Shown: piece by piece, positions 8,944-20,206 of the stretch
Layout of the letters: each line of letters opens with the position of its first letter
Numbering within the stretch: position 1 is the first letter of the stretch
Source of the DNA: Polaribacter aestuariivivens
Lineage (GTDB): Bacteria; Bacteroidota; Bacteroidia; Flavobacteriales; Flavobacteriaceae
Length of the DNA: 64,000 bases
Assembly: GCF_005885675.1 (NCBI RefSeq)
Contig: NZ_VANR01000008.1
Span: 62,721-126,720 of the forward strand
Direction of reading: 5' to 3'
Made by a program: the position numbers and the translations under genes
Notes under the pieces: generated by a model
The model's database searches: none
Told to the model about the DNA's origin: nothing
The model's input: the letters and a program-made list of their open reading frames with translations, nothing else

Positions 8944-10368
8944 ATGAAAATAAAATTGACACTTATTGTTTTATTAATACTTTCAATTGAAGGTTTTTCT
9001 CAAAAAAATAATTTCGATTATTTAAAAAATTCTAATCCCAATCAAAAAAACGAATTATCCCTTCATTTCAGAAATGCGATTCCTTTTAGGTTATTAAAAA
9101 ATATTAAATATCCTAGAGCAACGTATACACTAAATGTATTTTTTTATGTAAATAAATTAGGGGAAGCTTATGATATAAGTACAAGTTTTAAAGTAAATAA
9201 AGAACTTGGCGATACAATTAAAAAAGCGCTTTTAGATTTTCCTTTAGAAAAGTTAAATCTCGGAGAATTAGACAGTAAAAAGAGATATTCTTTTCAAATT
9301 ATTGCAAGCACAGTTGATTTTGAAAATATTATTTACTGTAGTTCAATTGTAATTTCTGAAACACTCCCCGTATGTAAAGCTTGCGAAGATTTAGAGTACT
9401 ACCAAGACATTAAAAGCTGTATAAATTTAGAAATTAATAATTATTTTAATCAAAATATAGATTCTTCTGAAGTTAAAATAGTAAAAAAGGAAACAAAAAG
9501 TTTAAAGGCAAAATTAAAAATCAATAAAAAAGGTAAGTTAATTCTTTTAAAAGGTAAGAATTCAGAGTTATTTTTAGAAGCTACGAGTAGTTTTCCTCTT
9601 TTTGATAGTCCTGCCAAAATAAATGGAAAACCAATTGTATATAATTATACTTTTTATCCATCCACTAGTAAAAAAAATATTTTTTTAAATACTGATGTTA
9701 ATTCTGATTTTAAAACAAATCCAACAAATAAATTTACAAAATTTATAACAGAAAAATTAGATTCAAAATATATAAAAAACTCTGGACTGAACAGAATTAA
9801 TAAGAACATATATTTAAATTTTGAAATTAATAAAATTGGAGAACCATTTAATATTAAAACTAATGCTCGTTCTTATAGTTTAGAAAAAAAAATCATTGAA
9901 ATTTTTAAAGAATACCTAAATACAGAATTTAAAATCGAAGAGATAAACACTTTAGCTAATTATTTTACAACTATTTTGTCCTATAAAAATGGTAAAACCA
10001 TAGTAGAAACTTTCAATAAATTTGGCAAAGAAACTACCCCTATATTTCCAGGGTGTGGACAATCTAAAAGTATTTCAGATGCAAAAAAATGTTTTAGTAG
10101 GGGTGTACAACGTCATTTTACAAGGAATTTTGATTCAAAATTACCCAAAAGACTTCGTTTATCTCCTGGTAGAAAAAGAATTTTCATAAGTTTTAAAGTT
10201 AATAAAGCAGGAGAAATAGAAGACATAAAAGCTAAAGCTTCTCATCCAGAAATTGTAGATGAAGTAATAAAAGTAATAAAAAGATTACCCAAAGTAAAAC
10301 CTGGTTTACAAAAGAACAAGCCTGTTAGTGTAAAATACTCCATGCCTTTTATAATAATAGTGCAATAA
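8944..10368 (+). CDS. Secreted protein with TonB C-terminal-like repeats
   Basis: The first 19 residues form a signal peptide ending IEGFSQ. The rest holds three divergent modules resembling the TonB C-terminal domain of Bacteroidota transducers: strands of the form FYVNKLGEAYDI, FEINKIGEPFNI and FKVNKAGEIEDI. Modules two and three are preceded by Cys motifs (PVCKACEDLEYYQDIKSC and FPGCGQSKSISDAKKC). The last module, with LPKVKPGLQKNKPVSVKYSMPF, is the closest to canonical TonB_C. There is no cytoplasmic/TM anchor as in true TonB, so it is probably a free periplasmic or outer-membrane-associated protein. It lies 15 bases after the AstE-like gene. Function unknown. Confidence 0.6.
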   Translation: MKIKLTLIVLLILSIEGFSQKNNFDYLKNSNPNQKNELSLHFRNAIPFRLLKNIKYPRATYTLNVFFYVNKLGEAYDISTSFKVNKELGDTIKKALLDFPLEKLNLGELDSKKRYSFQIIASTVDFENIIYCSSIVISETLPVCKACEDLEYYQDIKSCINLEINNYFNQNIDSSEVKIVKKETKSLKAKLKINKKGKLILLKGKNSELFLEATSSFPLFDSPAKINGKPIVYNYTFYPSTSKKNIFLNTDVNSDFKTNPTNKFTKFITEKLDSKYIKNSGLNRINKNIYLNFEINKIGEPFNIKTNARSYSLEKKIIEIFKEYLNTEFKIEEINTLANYFTTILSYKNGKTIVETFNKFGKETTPIFPGCGQSKSISDAKKCFSRGVQRHFTRNFDSKLPKRLRLSPGRKRIFISFKVNKAGEIEDIKAKASHPEIVDEVIKVIKRLPKVKPGLQKNKPVSVKYSMPFIIIVQ

Positions 10369-10392
10369 AAATACTATTTTTAATCAAAAACA

Positions 10393-10400
10393 TACATTTG
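10393..10400 (+). promoter_or_regulatory. Candidate -7 box immediately before trmD
   Basis: TACATTTG is a full TAnnTTTG match only 4 bases before the trmD ATG, so transcription would begin at or next to the start codon and give a leaderless message. No TTG is seen at -33 spacing, so support is moderate. Confidence 0.4.
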
Positions 10401-10404
10401 CAAA

Positions 10405-11082
10405 ATGCGAATAGATATCATTTCAGTAGCGCCAGATTTATTAGAAAGTCCGTTTAATCATTCTATTGTAAAACGAGCTAAAGAAAAAGGTTTAGCAGAA
10501 ATTATAATTCATGATTTACGTGAATACGGTTTGGGAAACTACAAACAAATTGATGATACACAATTTGGTGGTGGTGCAGGTATGGTTTTAATGATTGAAC
10601 CCATAGCAAATTGTATTAAAAAATTACAATCAGAAAGAGTTTATGACGAAATTATTTACATGACTCCAGATGCAAAAACATTAAATCAATCAACTGCAAA
10701 CACCCTTTCTTTAAAAGAAAATATTCTTATTTTAACAGGTCATTACAAAGGTGTGGATCAAAGAATTAGAGATATATTTATTACCAAGGAAATTTCCATT
10801 GGCGATTATGTTTTAACAGGTGGCGAATTAGCAGCAGCTGTTTTGGTAGATGCTATTGTACGATTAATTCCTGGTGTTATTGGCGATGAACAATCTGCGC
10901 TAACAGATTCTTTTCAAGACAATTTATTATCACCACCAGTTTATACAAGACCTTCCGATTTTGAAGGCAACAAAGTTCCAGATATTCTATTATCAGGAAA
11001 TTTTCCTAAAATTGATGAATGGAGAAGTGAAAAAGCATACGAAAGAACAAAAATTATAAGACCAGATTTATTAGATGAGTAG
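10405..11082 (+). CDS. trmD: tRNA (guanine-N1)-methyltransferase
   Basis: TrmD methylates G37 of tRNAs reading CNN codons, preventing +1 frameshifts. The 225-residue protein shows the trefoil-knot SAM-binding signatures [14 protein letters not shown] and [14 protein letters not shown], plus the [12 protein letters not shown] segment near residue 52. Length is typical. It overlaps the glycosyltransferase gene by 8 bases, and rplS follows that gene, keeping the trmD-rplS neighbourhood seen in many bacteria but with a glycosyltransferase inserted between them. Confidence 0.96.
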   Translation: MRIDIISVAPDLLESPFNHSIVKRAKEKGLAEIIIHDLREYGLGNYKQIDDTQFGGGAGMVLMIEPIANCIKKLQSERVYDEIIYMTPDAKTLNQSTANTLSLKENILILTGHYKGVDQRIRDIFITKEISIGDYVLTGGELAAAVLVDAIVRLIPGVIGDEQSALTDSFQDNLLSPPVYTRPSDFEGNKVPDILLSGNFPKIDEWRSEKAYERTKIIRPDLLDE

Positions 11083-12562
11083 TGTTGAAAAAATAACATC
11101 TTATTTTAAAAAAAACAAAGCAATTAGTTGGGTTTTAGCCTTTCAATTATTTAGGTTCATTCTTTTACCATTTATGGGCTTAATGCCACAAGATGCTTAT
11201 TATCATTTATACGGTCAAAATTTATCACTTTCTTATTTTGATCATCCAGGAATGATTGGTTACATTTTAAGAATATTTACAGATACTTTTGGGCAAACTG
11301 TTTTTGTAGTAAAATTTGCTGATTTTGTAATTACTTCTGCCACAATACTTAGTTTTTACAAACTTGCAAGTTATTTTTTATCAAAAACAAAACAACAAAA
11401 AGCTTTGTTGTTATTTGCATCCACCATTTTTGTTTCCATACTTTCTTTTAATTCAACACCAGATGTACCTTTATTGTTATTCTGGACATTGAGTTTAGTT
11501 TGCTTATACAAAGCAATTTTCGAAGAAAAAAAATGGTATTGGGTTTTAGGTGGAGTTGCTATGGGACTAGCTTTTAACAGCAAGTACACAGCTATTTTAT
11601 TACAATTTGGTTTATTGGCTTTTTTAATATTTTCAAATAAGTATAGGAAATTATTACTTTCTCCTTGGGTTTGGATATCTATTATCATTTCTGCTGCAGT
11701 TACATTTCCTGTTTGGTATTGGAATTATCAAAATGAATTTGCGTCGTTTGCTTTTCAATCTTCTGCAAGAACAAGCTCAATTAGTAAGTTCGAAATCTCG
11801 CCTAAAAATTTCTTTGGTGCAATTGGTCATCAACTATTTTTATTATTGCCTATTTTATTTTTAGTGATTATCACATTCACTTATAAATATATCAAAAGAG
11901 CCTTGTTAAAGTTTAAAATTCCGCAAGCAAAAACCTTATTTTTATTAGCTTTTTTTGTTCCCACTTTTGTTGGCTTTTTTGCCCTCACTCCTATTTACTG
12001 GGTAAAATTAAATTGGATGATGCCTTCTTACATCACTGGAATTATAATTGCAGGAATGTTTATCAATAAGAAATTATTAAAATTACAACTGATATTTTCC
12101 ATTGTATTTCACGTACTGTTTAGTTTACAAATTCTTTTCTACTTAGTTCCAATTAAAAGTGATGATACTTGGGTGGGCTGGAAAGAATTGGCCATAGAAA
12201 CTGAAGATTTACAAGAAAAATACCCAAATACATTTGTTTTTTCTGACGATAACTATAAAACAGCTGCCTGCTTAAACTTTTTTATGGATGATAAAGTGTA
12301 CGCACAAAATATTATAGGCTTGCCAGCTTTACATTTTGATTATTTGGGTGACGATTTATATACTTTAAAAGGAAAAAATGCCCTTTTTATAGATTCAGAC
12401 AAGCGTTTTAAAAATAAAAATAAGTTAGGTGAAATAAATCCGCTATTAACAAAGTACTTTAAAAATGTAACTGAATTAGAGCCAATTATCATAAAAGTAA
12501 ATGGAAAAGAACAAAGAAAATTCTGGATTTTCTATTGTACTGACTATCAACCTAAAAAATAA
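11075..12562 (+). CDS. Membrane glycosyltransferase, GT39/ArnT-like (PMT_2 family)
   Basis: A 495-residue polytopic membrane protein with about ten hydrophobic helices. The family signature is the luminal/periplasmic loop with acidic catalytic residue near the N-terminus ([23 protein letters not shown]), as in dolichyl- or undecaprenyl-phosphate-sugar transferases. The C-terminal ~120 residues form a soluble domain. It probably transfers a sugar from a lipid carrier to a lipid or protein at the outer face of the inner membrane; donor and acceptor are unknown. It overlaps trmD by 8 bases and ends 112 bases before rplS. Confidence 0.8.
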   Translation: MSSVEKITSYFKKNKAISWVLAFQLFRFILLPFMGLMPQDAYYHLYGQNLSLSYFDHPGMIGYILRIFTDTFGQTVFVVKFADFVITSATILSFYKLASYFLSKTKQQKALLLFASTIFVSILSFNSTPDVPLLLFWTLSLVCLYKAIFEEKKWYWVLGGVAMGLAFNSKYTAILLQFGLLAFLIFSNKYRKLLLSPWVWISIIISAAVTFPVWYWNYQNEFASFAFQSSARTSSISKFEISPKNFFGAIGHQLFLLLPILFLVIITFTYKYIKRALLKFKIPQAKTLFLLAFFVPTFVGFFALTPIYWVKLNWMMPSYITGIIIAGMFINKKLLKLQLIFSIVFHVLFSLQILFYLVPIKSDDTWVGWKELAIETEDLQEKYPNTFVFSDDNYKTAACLNFFMDDKVYAQNIIGLPALHFDYLGDDLYTLKGKNALFIDSDKRFKNKNKLGEINPLLTKYFKNVTELEPIIIKVNGKEQRKFWIFYCTDYQPKK

Positions 12563-12596
12563 TTTTCTTTTAGTTTTATCAATTAAAAAAAAGTAC

Positions 12597-12604
12597 TACT
12601 TTTG
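12597..12604 (+). promoter_or_regulatory. Candidate rplS promoter (-7 box) with ~65-nt leader
   Basis: TACTTTTG is a full match to TAnnTTTG, followed by GCAACCGC, a start-site context common before flavobacterial ribosomal genes. Transcription starting near 12611 would leave a leader of about 65 bases before the ATG at 12675, long enough for autogenous control, though I see no strong hairpin in it. Confidence 0.55.
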
Positions 12605-12674
12605 CAACCGCTAAATTAACCTCTGACGAAGAAATCGTGAATGTTGTTTTACAAAACTAATTAAATTAAAAGAT

Positions 12675-13025
12675 ATGGAATCTTTAATAAAGTTTGTTCA
12701 AGACGAATTTGTAACAAAAAAAGAATTTGCAGAATTTGCAGCAGGTGATACAATTACTGTGTATTACGAAATTAAGGAAGGCGAAAAAGTAAGAACTCAG
12801 TTTTTTAGAGGAGTTGTTATTCAAAGAAGAGGAACTGGTCTTTCAGAAACTTTTACAATCAGAAAAATGTCTGGTACTGTAGGTGTAGAAAGAATTTTTC
12901 CTGTAAACTTACCTTCTATTCAAAAAATTGAAGTAAACAAAAAAGGTAAAGTACGTAGAGCACGTATCTTTTACTTTAGAGGTCTTACTGGTAAAAAAGC
13001 TAGAATTACCGAAAAAAGAAGATAA
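12675..13025 (+). CDS. rplS: 50S ribosomal protein L19
   Basis: L19 sits at the 30S-50S interface of the ribosome. The 116-residue protein is a full match to the family pattern: an N-terminal helix, FAAGDTITVYYEIKEG, the FRGVVIQRRGTGLSETFTIRK core and the basic C-terminal tail GKVRRARIFYFRGLTGKKARI. It has its own upstream promoter box and is followed by a strong intrinsic terminator, so it can be made as a single-gene transcript. Confidence 0.97.
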   Translation: MESLIKFVQDEFVTKKEFAEFAAGDTITVYYEIKEGEKVRTQFFRGVVIQRRGTGLSETFTIRKMSGTVGVERIFPVNLPSIQKIEVNKKGKVRRARIFYFRGLTGKKARITEKRR

Positions 13026-13047
13026 TCTTTTTTCAAATAAAAGTAAT

Positions 13048-13082
13048 AAAAAGCGTTGTGATTCTCACAACGCTTTTTTTAG
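13048..13082 (+). terminator. Intrinsic terminator of rplS
   Basis: A 14-bp perfect stem (AAAAAGCGTTGTGA paired with its complement at 13065-13078, loop TTC) followed by a T run, 22 bases after the rplS stop. Confidence 0.93.
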
Positions 13083-13493
13083 TTAACAAATGTTCATAAC
13101 CATAGTTAATATCATGTTGATTATTAAATAGTTAAAAAACATGTAAGTTTCCTGAAAAAGAATATATTTACTGTATAATTTACAAGTTAAACTTATTAGT
13201 CTTTATAAACTAAAAAGAAATTAGAGGTAAATTTATAAAGTAACGTTCTTTATTATATTGTTTCATTTTCTGTTAAAAAGATGTACAACCTTAAAAAAGT
13301 TTTCTTTTTAAAAACTAAAATGGTAACAATAAAAACATCAAAAAAATTTAATAAAGCTGTATGCTATTATTAAACTTAGATGTTTTAAAACTGAAATAGC
13401 AGATGGTAATTTCTTGCTAAAAGAAATATAAAACATTTGTTTTATTTAATTTTTGTTCAAAAACAAAAATTAGTACACAAAACTATTTCAAAG
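13083..13493. other. Gene-poor spacer between rplS and icd
   Basis: A+T-rich spacer with no convincing gene. The only short frame worth noting is 13281-13373 (30 codons, Lys-rich, starting MYNLKK), without promoter box or family resemblance. Small inverted repeats occur (for example ATTTCTTGCTAAAAGAAAT near 13410). Because the spacer ends in a terminator-like hairpin at 13494, it could hold a small RNA, but there is no direct evidence for one. Confidence 0.35.
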
Positions 13494-13536
13494 AAGCCAT
13501 ATCAAAACAATCTATTTGTTTGGTATGGCTTTTATT
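13494..13536 (+). terminator. Terminator-like hairpin in the rplS-icd spacer
   Basis: Arms at 13494-13510 and 13515-13531 (AAGCCATATCAAAACAA against TTTGTTTGGTATGGCTT) pair with few mismatches around loop TCTA and are followed by TTTATTTTTA. No gene lies just upstream on the plus strand, so what it terminates is unclear. Confidence 0.6.
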
Positions 13537-13633
13537 TTTAACTTCTACGAAATCGATTTCAAAAATTATCAAAAATGCAATAAAACCTATTAATTAATAG
13601 CATTTTACCATTAAAAAAACCAACTAAAATTCT

Positions 13634-15940
<2,307 letters not shown>

Positions 15941-15962
15941 ACTTTATAAAGATATTAACATT

Positions 15963-15992
15963 AAGAGTGCTTTTTAAGCACTCTTTTTTTTT
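15963..15992 (+). terminator. Intrinsic terminator of icd
   Basis: Ten-bp stem AAGAGTGCTT/AAGCACTCTT with loop TTT and a following T run, 22 bases after the icd stop. Confidence 0.92.
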
Positions 15993-16023
15993 AGATTTGT
16001 TTTTTTCAACCTAATCACTTCGT

Positions 16024-17271
16024 ATGTCAAAAAAACGTATTGCAATTATCGCTGTAGCTTCAGTTATAATTATTTATTTAGCTTACAACTACTTTTCACC
16101 AACTTCAGAAGATTCTTTATACCTAACAGCAAAAGTACAAAAAGGCAATTTTGTTAGTGAAGTAATAACCTCTGGTGAAGCACAATCTACAAGTTCAAAA
16201 GAAATTAAAGGTCCAGATAACCTTCGTAAATTCAGATTAAGAGATATTAAAATACAAGATTTAGTTCCAGAAGGTACTTTGGTTAAAAAAGGAGATTATG
16301 TAGGTAGATTAGATCCTACAGATGTTAACGAGCAAATTATTGACGCTAAATTAAAACTAGAAGCAGCACAATCAAAATACACGCAACAACAATTAGACAC
16401 TACATTAACTTTAAAGCAAGAAAGAAATGCTATAAAAGATTTAAGGTTTAGTATGGAGCAAACTAGCTTAGAGTTAAAACAATCTATATACGAACCACCA
16501 GCAACCATTAAATCGTTAGAAATTAAGTTAGAAAAATCTGAAAGAGATTTAAGTGAAAAACTAGAAAACTACAATATTAAAAAGCGTCAAGCAAATGCTA
16601 AAATGATTGAAGTTGGAACAGAAGTATCAAAAATAAGAAATGAATTAAATGATTTAACAGCTTTATTAAATTCCTTCACAATTTATTCAGATTCTAATGG
16701 TATGGTAACGTATGCAAGAAATTGGGATGGAAGTAAGAAAAAAGTAGGATCAACTATAAGTCCTTGGGAACCATCAATTGCAAGTTTGCCAGATTTAACA
16801 AAAATGGAATCAAAAACGTATGCAAACGAAGTAGATATTAGAAAAATAAAAAAAGGATTGCCTGTAAGAGTTGGTTTTGATGCGTTTCCTGATGTAGAAT
16901 TAGATGGTATTGTAACAGATGTTGCAAATGTAGGTGAGAAAAAAAGAGGATCAGACATTAAGGTTTTTCAAGTATTAATTCAACTTACAGAAAATGATGA
17001 AAATGTAAGACCAGGAATGACAACCTCTAATAGAATTTTAACCTTCGAAGAAAAAGAAACTTTAAGCATTCCATTAGAAGCTGTTTTCTCTAAAGACTCA
17101 TTAACATATGTGTACACAAAAACAGGCTTTTCTGTAGCTAAAAAAGAAGTAAAAATTGGCGAATCTAATAATGTTTCTGTTATTGTTACTGATGGCTTAA
17201 CTGAAAACGATGTAGTTTACTTAAACAAACCAGAAGGCTATGAAACAGCCAAAATAGCAAAATTAAACTAG
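16024..17271 (+). CDS. Periplasmic adaptor (HlyD/MacA-type membrane fusion protein)
   Basis: A 415-residue membrane fusion protein: an N-terminal anchor helix (about residues 5-22), a lipoyl-like half domain (GNFVSEVITSGEA), a coiled-coil hairpin (about 105-225), the second lipoyl half, and beta-barrel plus membrane-proximal domains. In tripartite exporters it bridges an inner-membrane transporter with TolC. The gene is 7 bases before the permease gene, and the TolC-like gene follows, so the three form one operon 31 bases after the icd terminator. Substrate unknown. Confidence 0.88.
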   Translation: MSKKRIAIIAVASVIIIYLAYNYFSPTSEDSLYLTAKVQKGNFVSEVITSGEAQSTSSKEIKGPDNLRKFRLRDIKIQDLVPEGTLVKKGDYVGRLDPTDVNEQIIDAKLKLEAAQSKYTQQQLDTTLTLKQERNAIKDLRFSMEQTSLELKQSIYEPPATIKSLEIKLEKSERDLSEKLENYNIKKRQANAKMIEVGTEVSKIRNELNDLTALLNSFTIYSDSNGMVTYARNWDGSKKKVGSTISPWEPSIASLPDLTKMESKTYANEVDIRKIKKGLPVRVGFDAFPDVELDGIVTDVANVGEKKRGSDIKVFQVLIQLTENDENVRPGMTTSNRILTFEEKETLSIPLEAVFSKDSLTYVYTKTGFSVAKKEVKIGESNNVSVIVTDGLTENDVVYLNKPEGYETAKIAKLN

Positions 17272-17278
17272 TTTTTTT

Positions 17279-18652
17279 ATGTTCAACAAAATATACATAG
17301 AAAAACTAAAATCTAATTTTAGTGAGGCTGTTCGCGTTATTTCTTCAAATAAAATAAGAACTTTATTAACTTCCTTAGGAATAATTTTTGGAGTTGCTGC
17401 TGTAATTACCATGCTTGCCATTGGTAATGGTGCTGAAAAAGAAATTTTAGCCCAATTAGAATTAGTTGGTGTAAACAATATTGTAATTACCCCAATACCT
17501 GATGAAAAAGACGACAATTCTTCTGATGAAGAGTCTGAAGATGGTACAACAGAATCTAGACGTTTCTCAAAAGGTTTAGATATGTTAGACGCAAATAACA
17601 TTGCTAAAAACATACCTTCTGTAAAAAGAGTTAGTCCAGAAATTATTTTAGAAACTTATGTAATTAAAAAAGGGCGACAAAACTCCGTAAAATTAATTGG
17701 TGTTTCAGACGAATATTTTGAAACCTCTAACATTGCTATTGAAAGTGGAAGAAACTTTTCTAGAGCACAGTCTGAAGGAGCTTTACCTGTTTGTATTATT
17801 GGAAAAAAAATAGAAAAAAAATTATTTACTGGAGAAAGCGCTGTTGGTAAAAACATCAAAGTAAAAGATGTTTGGCTAGAAGTTATTGGAGTAATTGAAG
17901 AAAAATTTATTTCTGATACCGCACAAGAAAACTTAGGAATTAGAGATATGAATCAAGATATTTATATTCCTATAAAAACATTTTTGGTACGCTATAAAGA
18001 CCGTAAAATTATTTCAGACAAATCTATGGATACTGGAGGTGGGGTAGTATTTTTTAGTGGCCAACAACAAGGACCTAAAAAAAGAATACCAAGAGGTAAT
18101 TACCATCAAATAGATAAATTAGTGGTTCAGGTAAATAACTCTGCCGAATTAAATGCAACTGCAGATGTTTTAAGTAGGATGTTAAAAAGAAGTCATAACG
18201 ATATGTTAGATTTTGAAATATCTATTCCTATTCAATTATTAAAACAACAACAAAAAACAAAACAAATTTTTAATATCGTTTTAAGTATTATTGCTGGTAT
18301 TTCTCTATTAATTGGTGGTATTGGTATAATGAATATTATGTTGGCATCTGTGTTAGAAAGAACCAAAGAAATTGGTATTATTAGAGCAATTGGTGCAACT
18401 CAAGAAGATGTAATTCTTCAGTTTTTAACAGAATCTGTTTTAGTTAGTATTGGTGGTGGAATTATTGGAATTGCGCTGGGTATTTTATCCTCCTATATTT
18501 TAGAAATTACTACCGGAATTGAAACCATATTATCATTAAGTTCTATATTATTATCCTTTTTTGTTGCCACATTAATTGGATTAATATTTGGAATTGCACC
18601 TGCAAAATCTGCTGCAAATAAAAGCCCAATTGAGGCAATTAGACACGAATAA
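17279..18652 (+). CDS. MacB/FtsX-type ABC transporter permease (no ATPase domain)
   Basis: A 457-residue permease with one N-terminal membrane helix following ISSNKIRTLLTSLGIIFGVAAVITM, a large periplasmic MacB_PCD domain (about residues 45-310) and three C-terminal helices. The FtsX signature NIMLASVLERTKEIGIIRAIGA lies between helices two and three. E. coli MacB carries an ABC ATPase domain on the same chain; here the chain lacks it and no ATPase gene is adjacent. The complex must therefore borrow a LolD-like ATPase encoded elsewhere. It likely works with the adjacent adaptor and TolC-like protein in mechanotransmission export. Confidence 0.88.
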   Translation: MFNKIYIEKLKSNFSEAVRVISSNKIRTLLTSLGIIFGVAAVITMLAIGNGAEKEILAQLELVGVNNIVITPIPDEKDDNSSDEESEDGTTESRRFSKGLDMLDANNIAKNIPSVKRVSPEIILETYVIKKGRQNSVKLIGVSDEYFETSNIAIESGRNFSRAQSEGALPVCIIGKKIEKKLFTGESAVGKNIKVKDVWLEVIGVIEEKFISDTAQENLGIRDMNQDIYIPIKTFLVRYKDRKIISDKSMDTGGGVVFFSGQQQGPKKRIPRGNYHQIDKLVVQVNNSAELNATADVLSRMLKRSHNDMLDFEISIPIQLLKQQQKTKQIFNIVLSIIAGISLLIGGIGIMNIMLASVLERTKEIGIIRAIGATQEDVILQFLTESVLVSIGGGIIGIALGILSSYILEITTGIETILSLSSILLSFFVATLIGLIFGIAPAKSAANKSPIEAIRHE

Positions 18653-18656
18653 AATT

Positions 18657-20117
18657 ATGAAAAATATTATATTATTTCTTTGTATTCTTATATCTGGAAT
18701 TACAGTTGGGCAAGAAAAATTTATCACTTTAGAAGAAGCTATTGAAATTGCGAAAAAAAAATCACCCGATTACAAAACTTTATTAAACCAAAATCAATCT
18801 AGCTATTGGAGGTTTAGAAGGTACAAAGCAAGTTTTTTACCTCAACTTAGATTAGATGCAACTTTACCAAGATATTCTAACTCTGTAAACAGACTTACAA
18901 ATGATAATGGACAAGATATTTTCGTTCGTTCCAATCAATCTAGAGTTGATGGAGAACTTTCTTTAAATCAAAATGTATCATTTACTGGTGGTACTTTATC
19001 CTTTAGCTCACAACTAGAACGTGTAGATATTTTTGGCGATAATGGCGCAACAAGATTTGCTGTTATTCCATTTTCTATTAACTACAGGCAAAACTCTTTA
19101 CTTTTTAATGAATTTAAATGGGACAGAAAAATTGAGCCATTAGTTTACGAAGAAGCAAAAAGACAATTTATAGAAAGTATGGAACAAATATCTTTAAACA
19201 CAGCAAGAAGATATTTTTCACTTTTAAAAGCACAAATGCAATCAAAAATTGCTTTAACAAACTTATCAAATCAAGATACCTTATTTCAAATTTCAAAAGG
19301 TAGATTTAAAATGGGTAAAATTGCAGAAAACGATTTGTTACAAATGGAACTATCTGTATTAAATTCTCAAAATACAGTTACCACAAATGAAATCGATTTA
19401 AAAAGAAGCTCTCAAAACCTTGCAAGATATTTAGAGTTAGATACAGAAAACTTAGTGCTAAATATTCCAAAAGAACTTACCACATTTACTGTTACCGTAG
19501 AAAAAGCATTGGAAGAAGCAAAATCTAACAGAAAAGCGGTTATAGAGTTTCGTAGAAAACGTTTAGAAGCAGAAAAAAGAGTGGCAGAAGTTAGAGGAAA
19601 CAACCGCTTACAATTAAGTTTAAACGCAAACTTTGGTATTTCACAACAAGGAGATGTTTTTGACGATCTTTTTCAAAACTATAACCAGCAACAAAATGTA
19701 ACAGTTTCTTTAGGAATACCAATATTAGATTGGGGTGTTTCTAAATCTAGAAGAAAATTGGCAGAAGCAGATAAAGACTTAATATTTAACAATGTAGATC
19801 AAGATGAGCTAGAGTTTGAACAAGAAATTTACTTACACACTTTAAATTGGCAAAACCAACGTAATTTTTTAAAAACTGCTAAAAAAGCTCAAGAAATAGC
19901 TACAAAAAGATTTGAAATCACAAAAAAACGATTTGTTTTAGGTAAAATTACAATTACAGATTTAAACTTAGCATTAACTGAAAAAGACAGATCTGTATTA
20001 CAATATTTGAATTCTTTAGAAAAATTTTGGGTAGATTATTATACCTTAAGAAGATTAACTTTGTATGATTTTATCAAAAACAAAAAAATTGAAGTAGAAG
20101 ATATCACTTACGATTAA
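18657..20117 (+). CDS. TolC-family outer membrane efflux protein
   Basis: TolC proteins form the outer-membrane and periplasmic exit duct. The 486-residue protein starts at the ATG 4 bases after the permease stop and has a signal peptide ending ITVGQ. The long alpha-helical hairpins carry two OEP repeats: ITLEEAIEIAKKKSPDY-type start (residues about 22-38) and SLGIPILDWGVSKSRRKLAEADKDL in the second half. An upstream in-frame codon inside the permease gene was rejected because it would bury the signal peptide. It is the third gene of the export operon. Confidence 0.9.
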   Translation: MKNIILFLCILISGITVGQEKFITLEEAIEIAKKKSPDYKTLLNQNQSSYWRFRRYKASFLPQLRLDATLPRYSNSVNRLTNDNGQDIFVRSNQSRVDGELSLNQNVSFTGGTLSFSSQLERVDIFGDNGATRFAVIPFSINYRQNSLLFNEFKWDRKIEPLVYEEAKRQFIESMEQISLNTARRYFSLLKAQMQSKIALTNLSNQDTLFQISKGRFKMGKIAENDLLQMELSVLNSQNTVTTNEIDLKRSSQNLARYLELDTENLVLNIPKELTTFTVTVEKALEEAKSNRKAVIEFRRKRLEAEKRVAEVRGNNRLQLSLNANFGISQQGDVFDDLFQNYNQQQNVTVSLGIPILDWGVSKSRRKLAEADKDLIFNNVDQDELEFEQEIYLHTLNWQNQRNFLKTAKKAQEIATKRFEITKKRFVLGKITITDLNLALTEKDRSVLQYLNSLEKFWVDYYTLRRLTLYDFIKNKKIEVEDITYD

Positions 20118-20165
20118 TTATAAATACAAACTTCTTTTTAACGTTTATTTATCATTTTTCTATCG

Positions 20166-20173
20166 TACTTTTG
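20166..20173 (+). promoter_or_regulatory. Candidate -7 promoter box for the TonB receptor
   Basis: TACTTTTG is a full TAnnTTTG match 33 bases before the receptor ATG; the expected TTG at -33 is replaced by TTTA. Confidence 0.5.
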
Positions 20174-20206
20174 TTGAAATTATTCCAAAAATAATTAGAC
20201 AAAAAA

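Noticed and set aside
13281-13373. 30-codon Lys-rich short frame in the rplS-icd gap
   Set aside because: No promoter box, no family likeness and ordinary composition for random A+T-rich sequence; kept only as a note.
18588-18656. Start of the TolC gene inside the permease gene
   Set aside because: It would place 23 residues before a clean signal peptide; the ATG at 18657 follows the permease stop by 4 bases.
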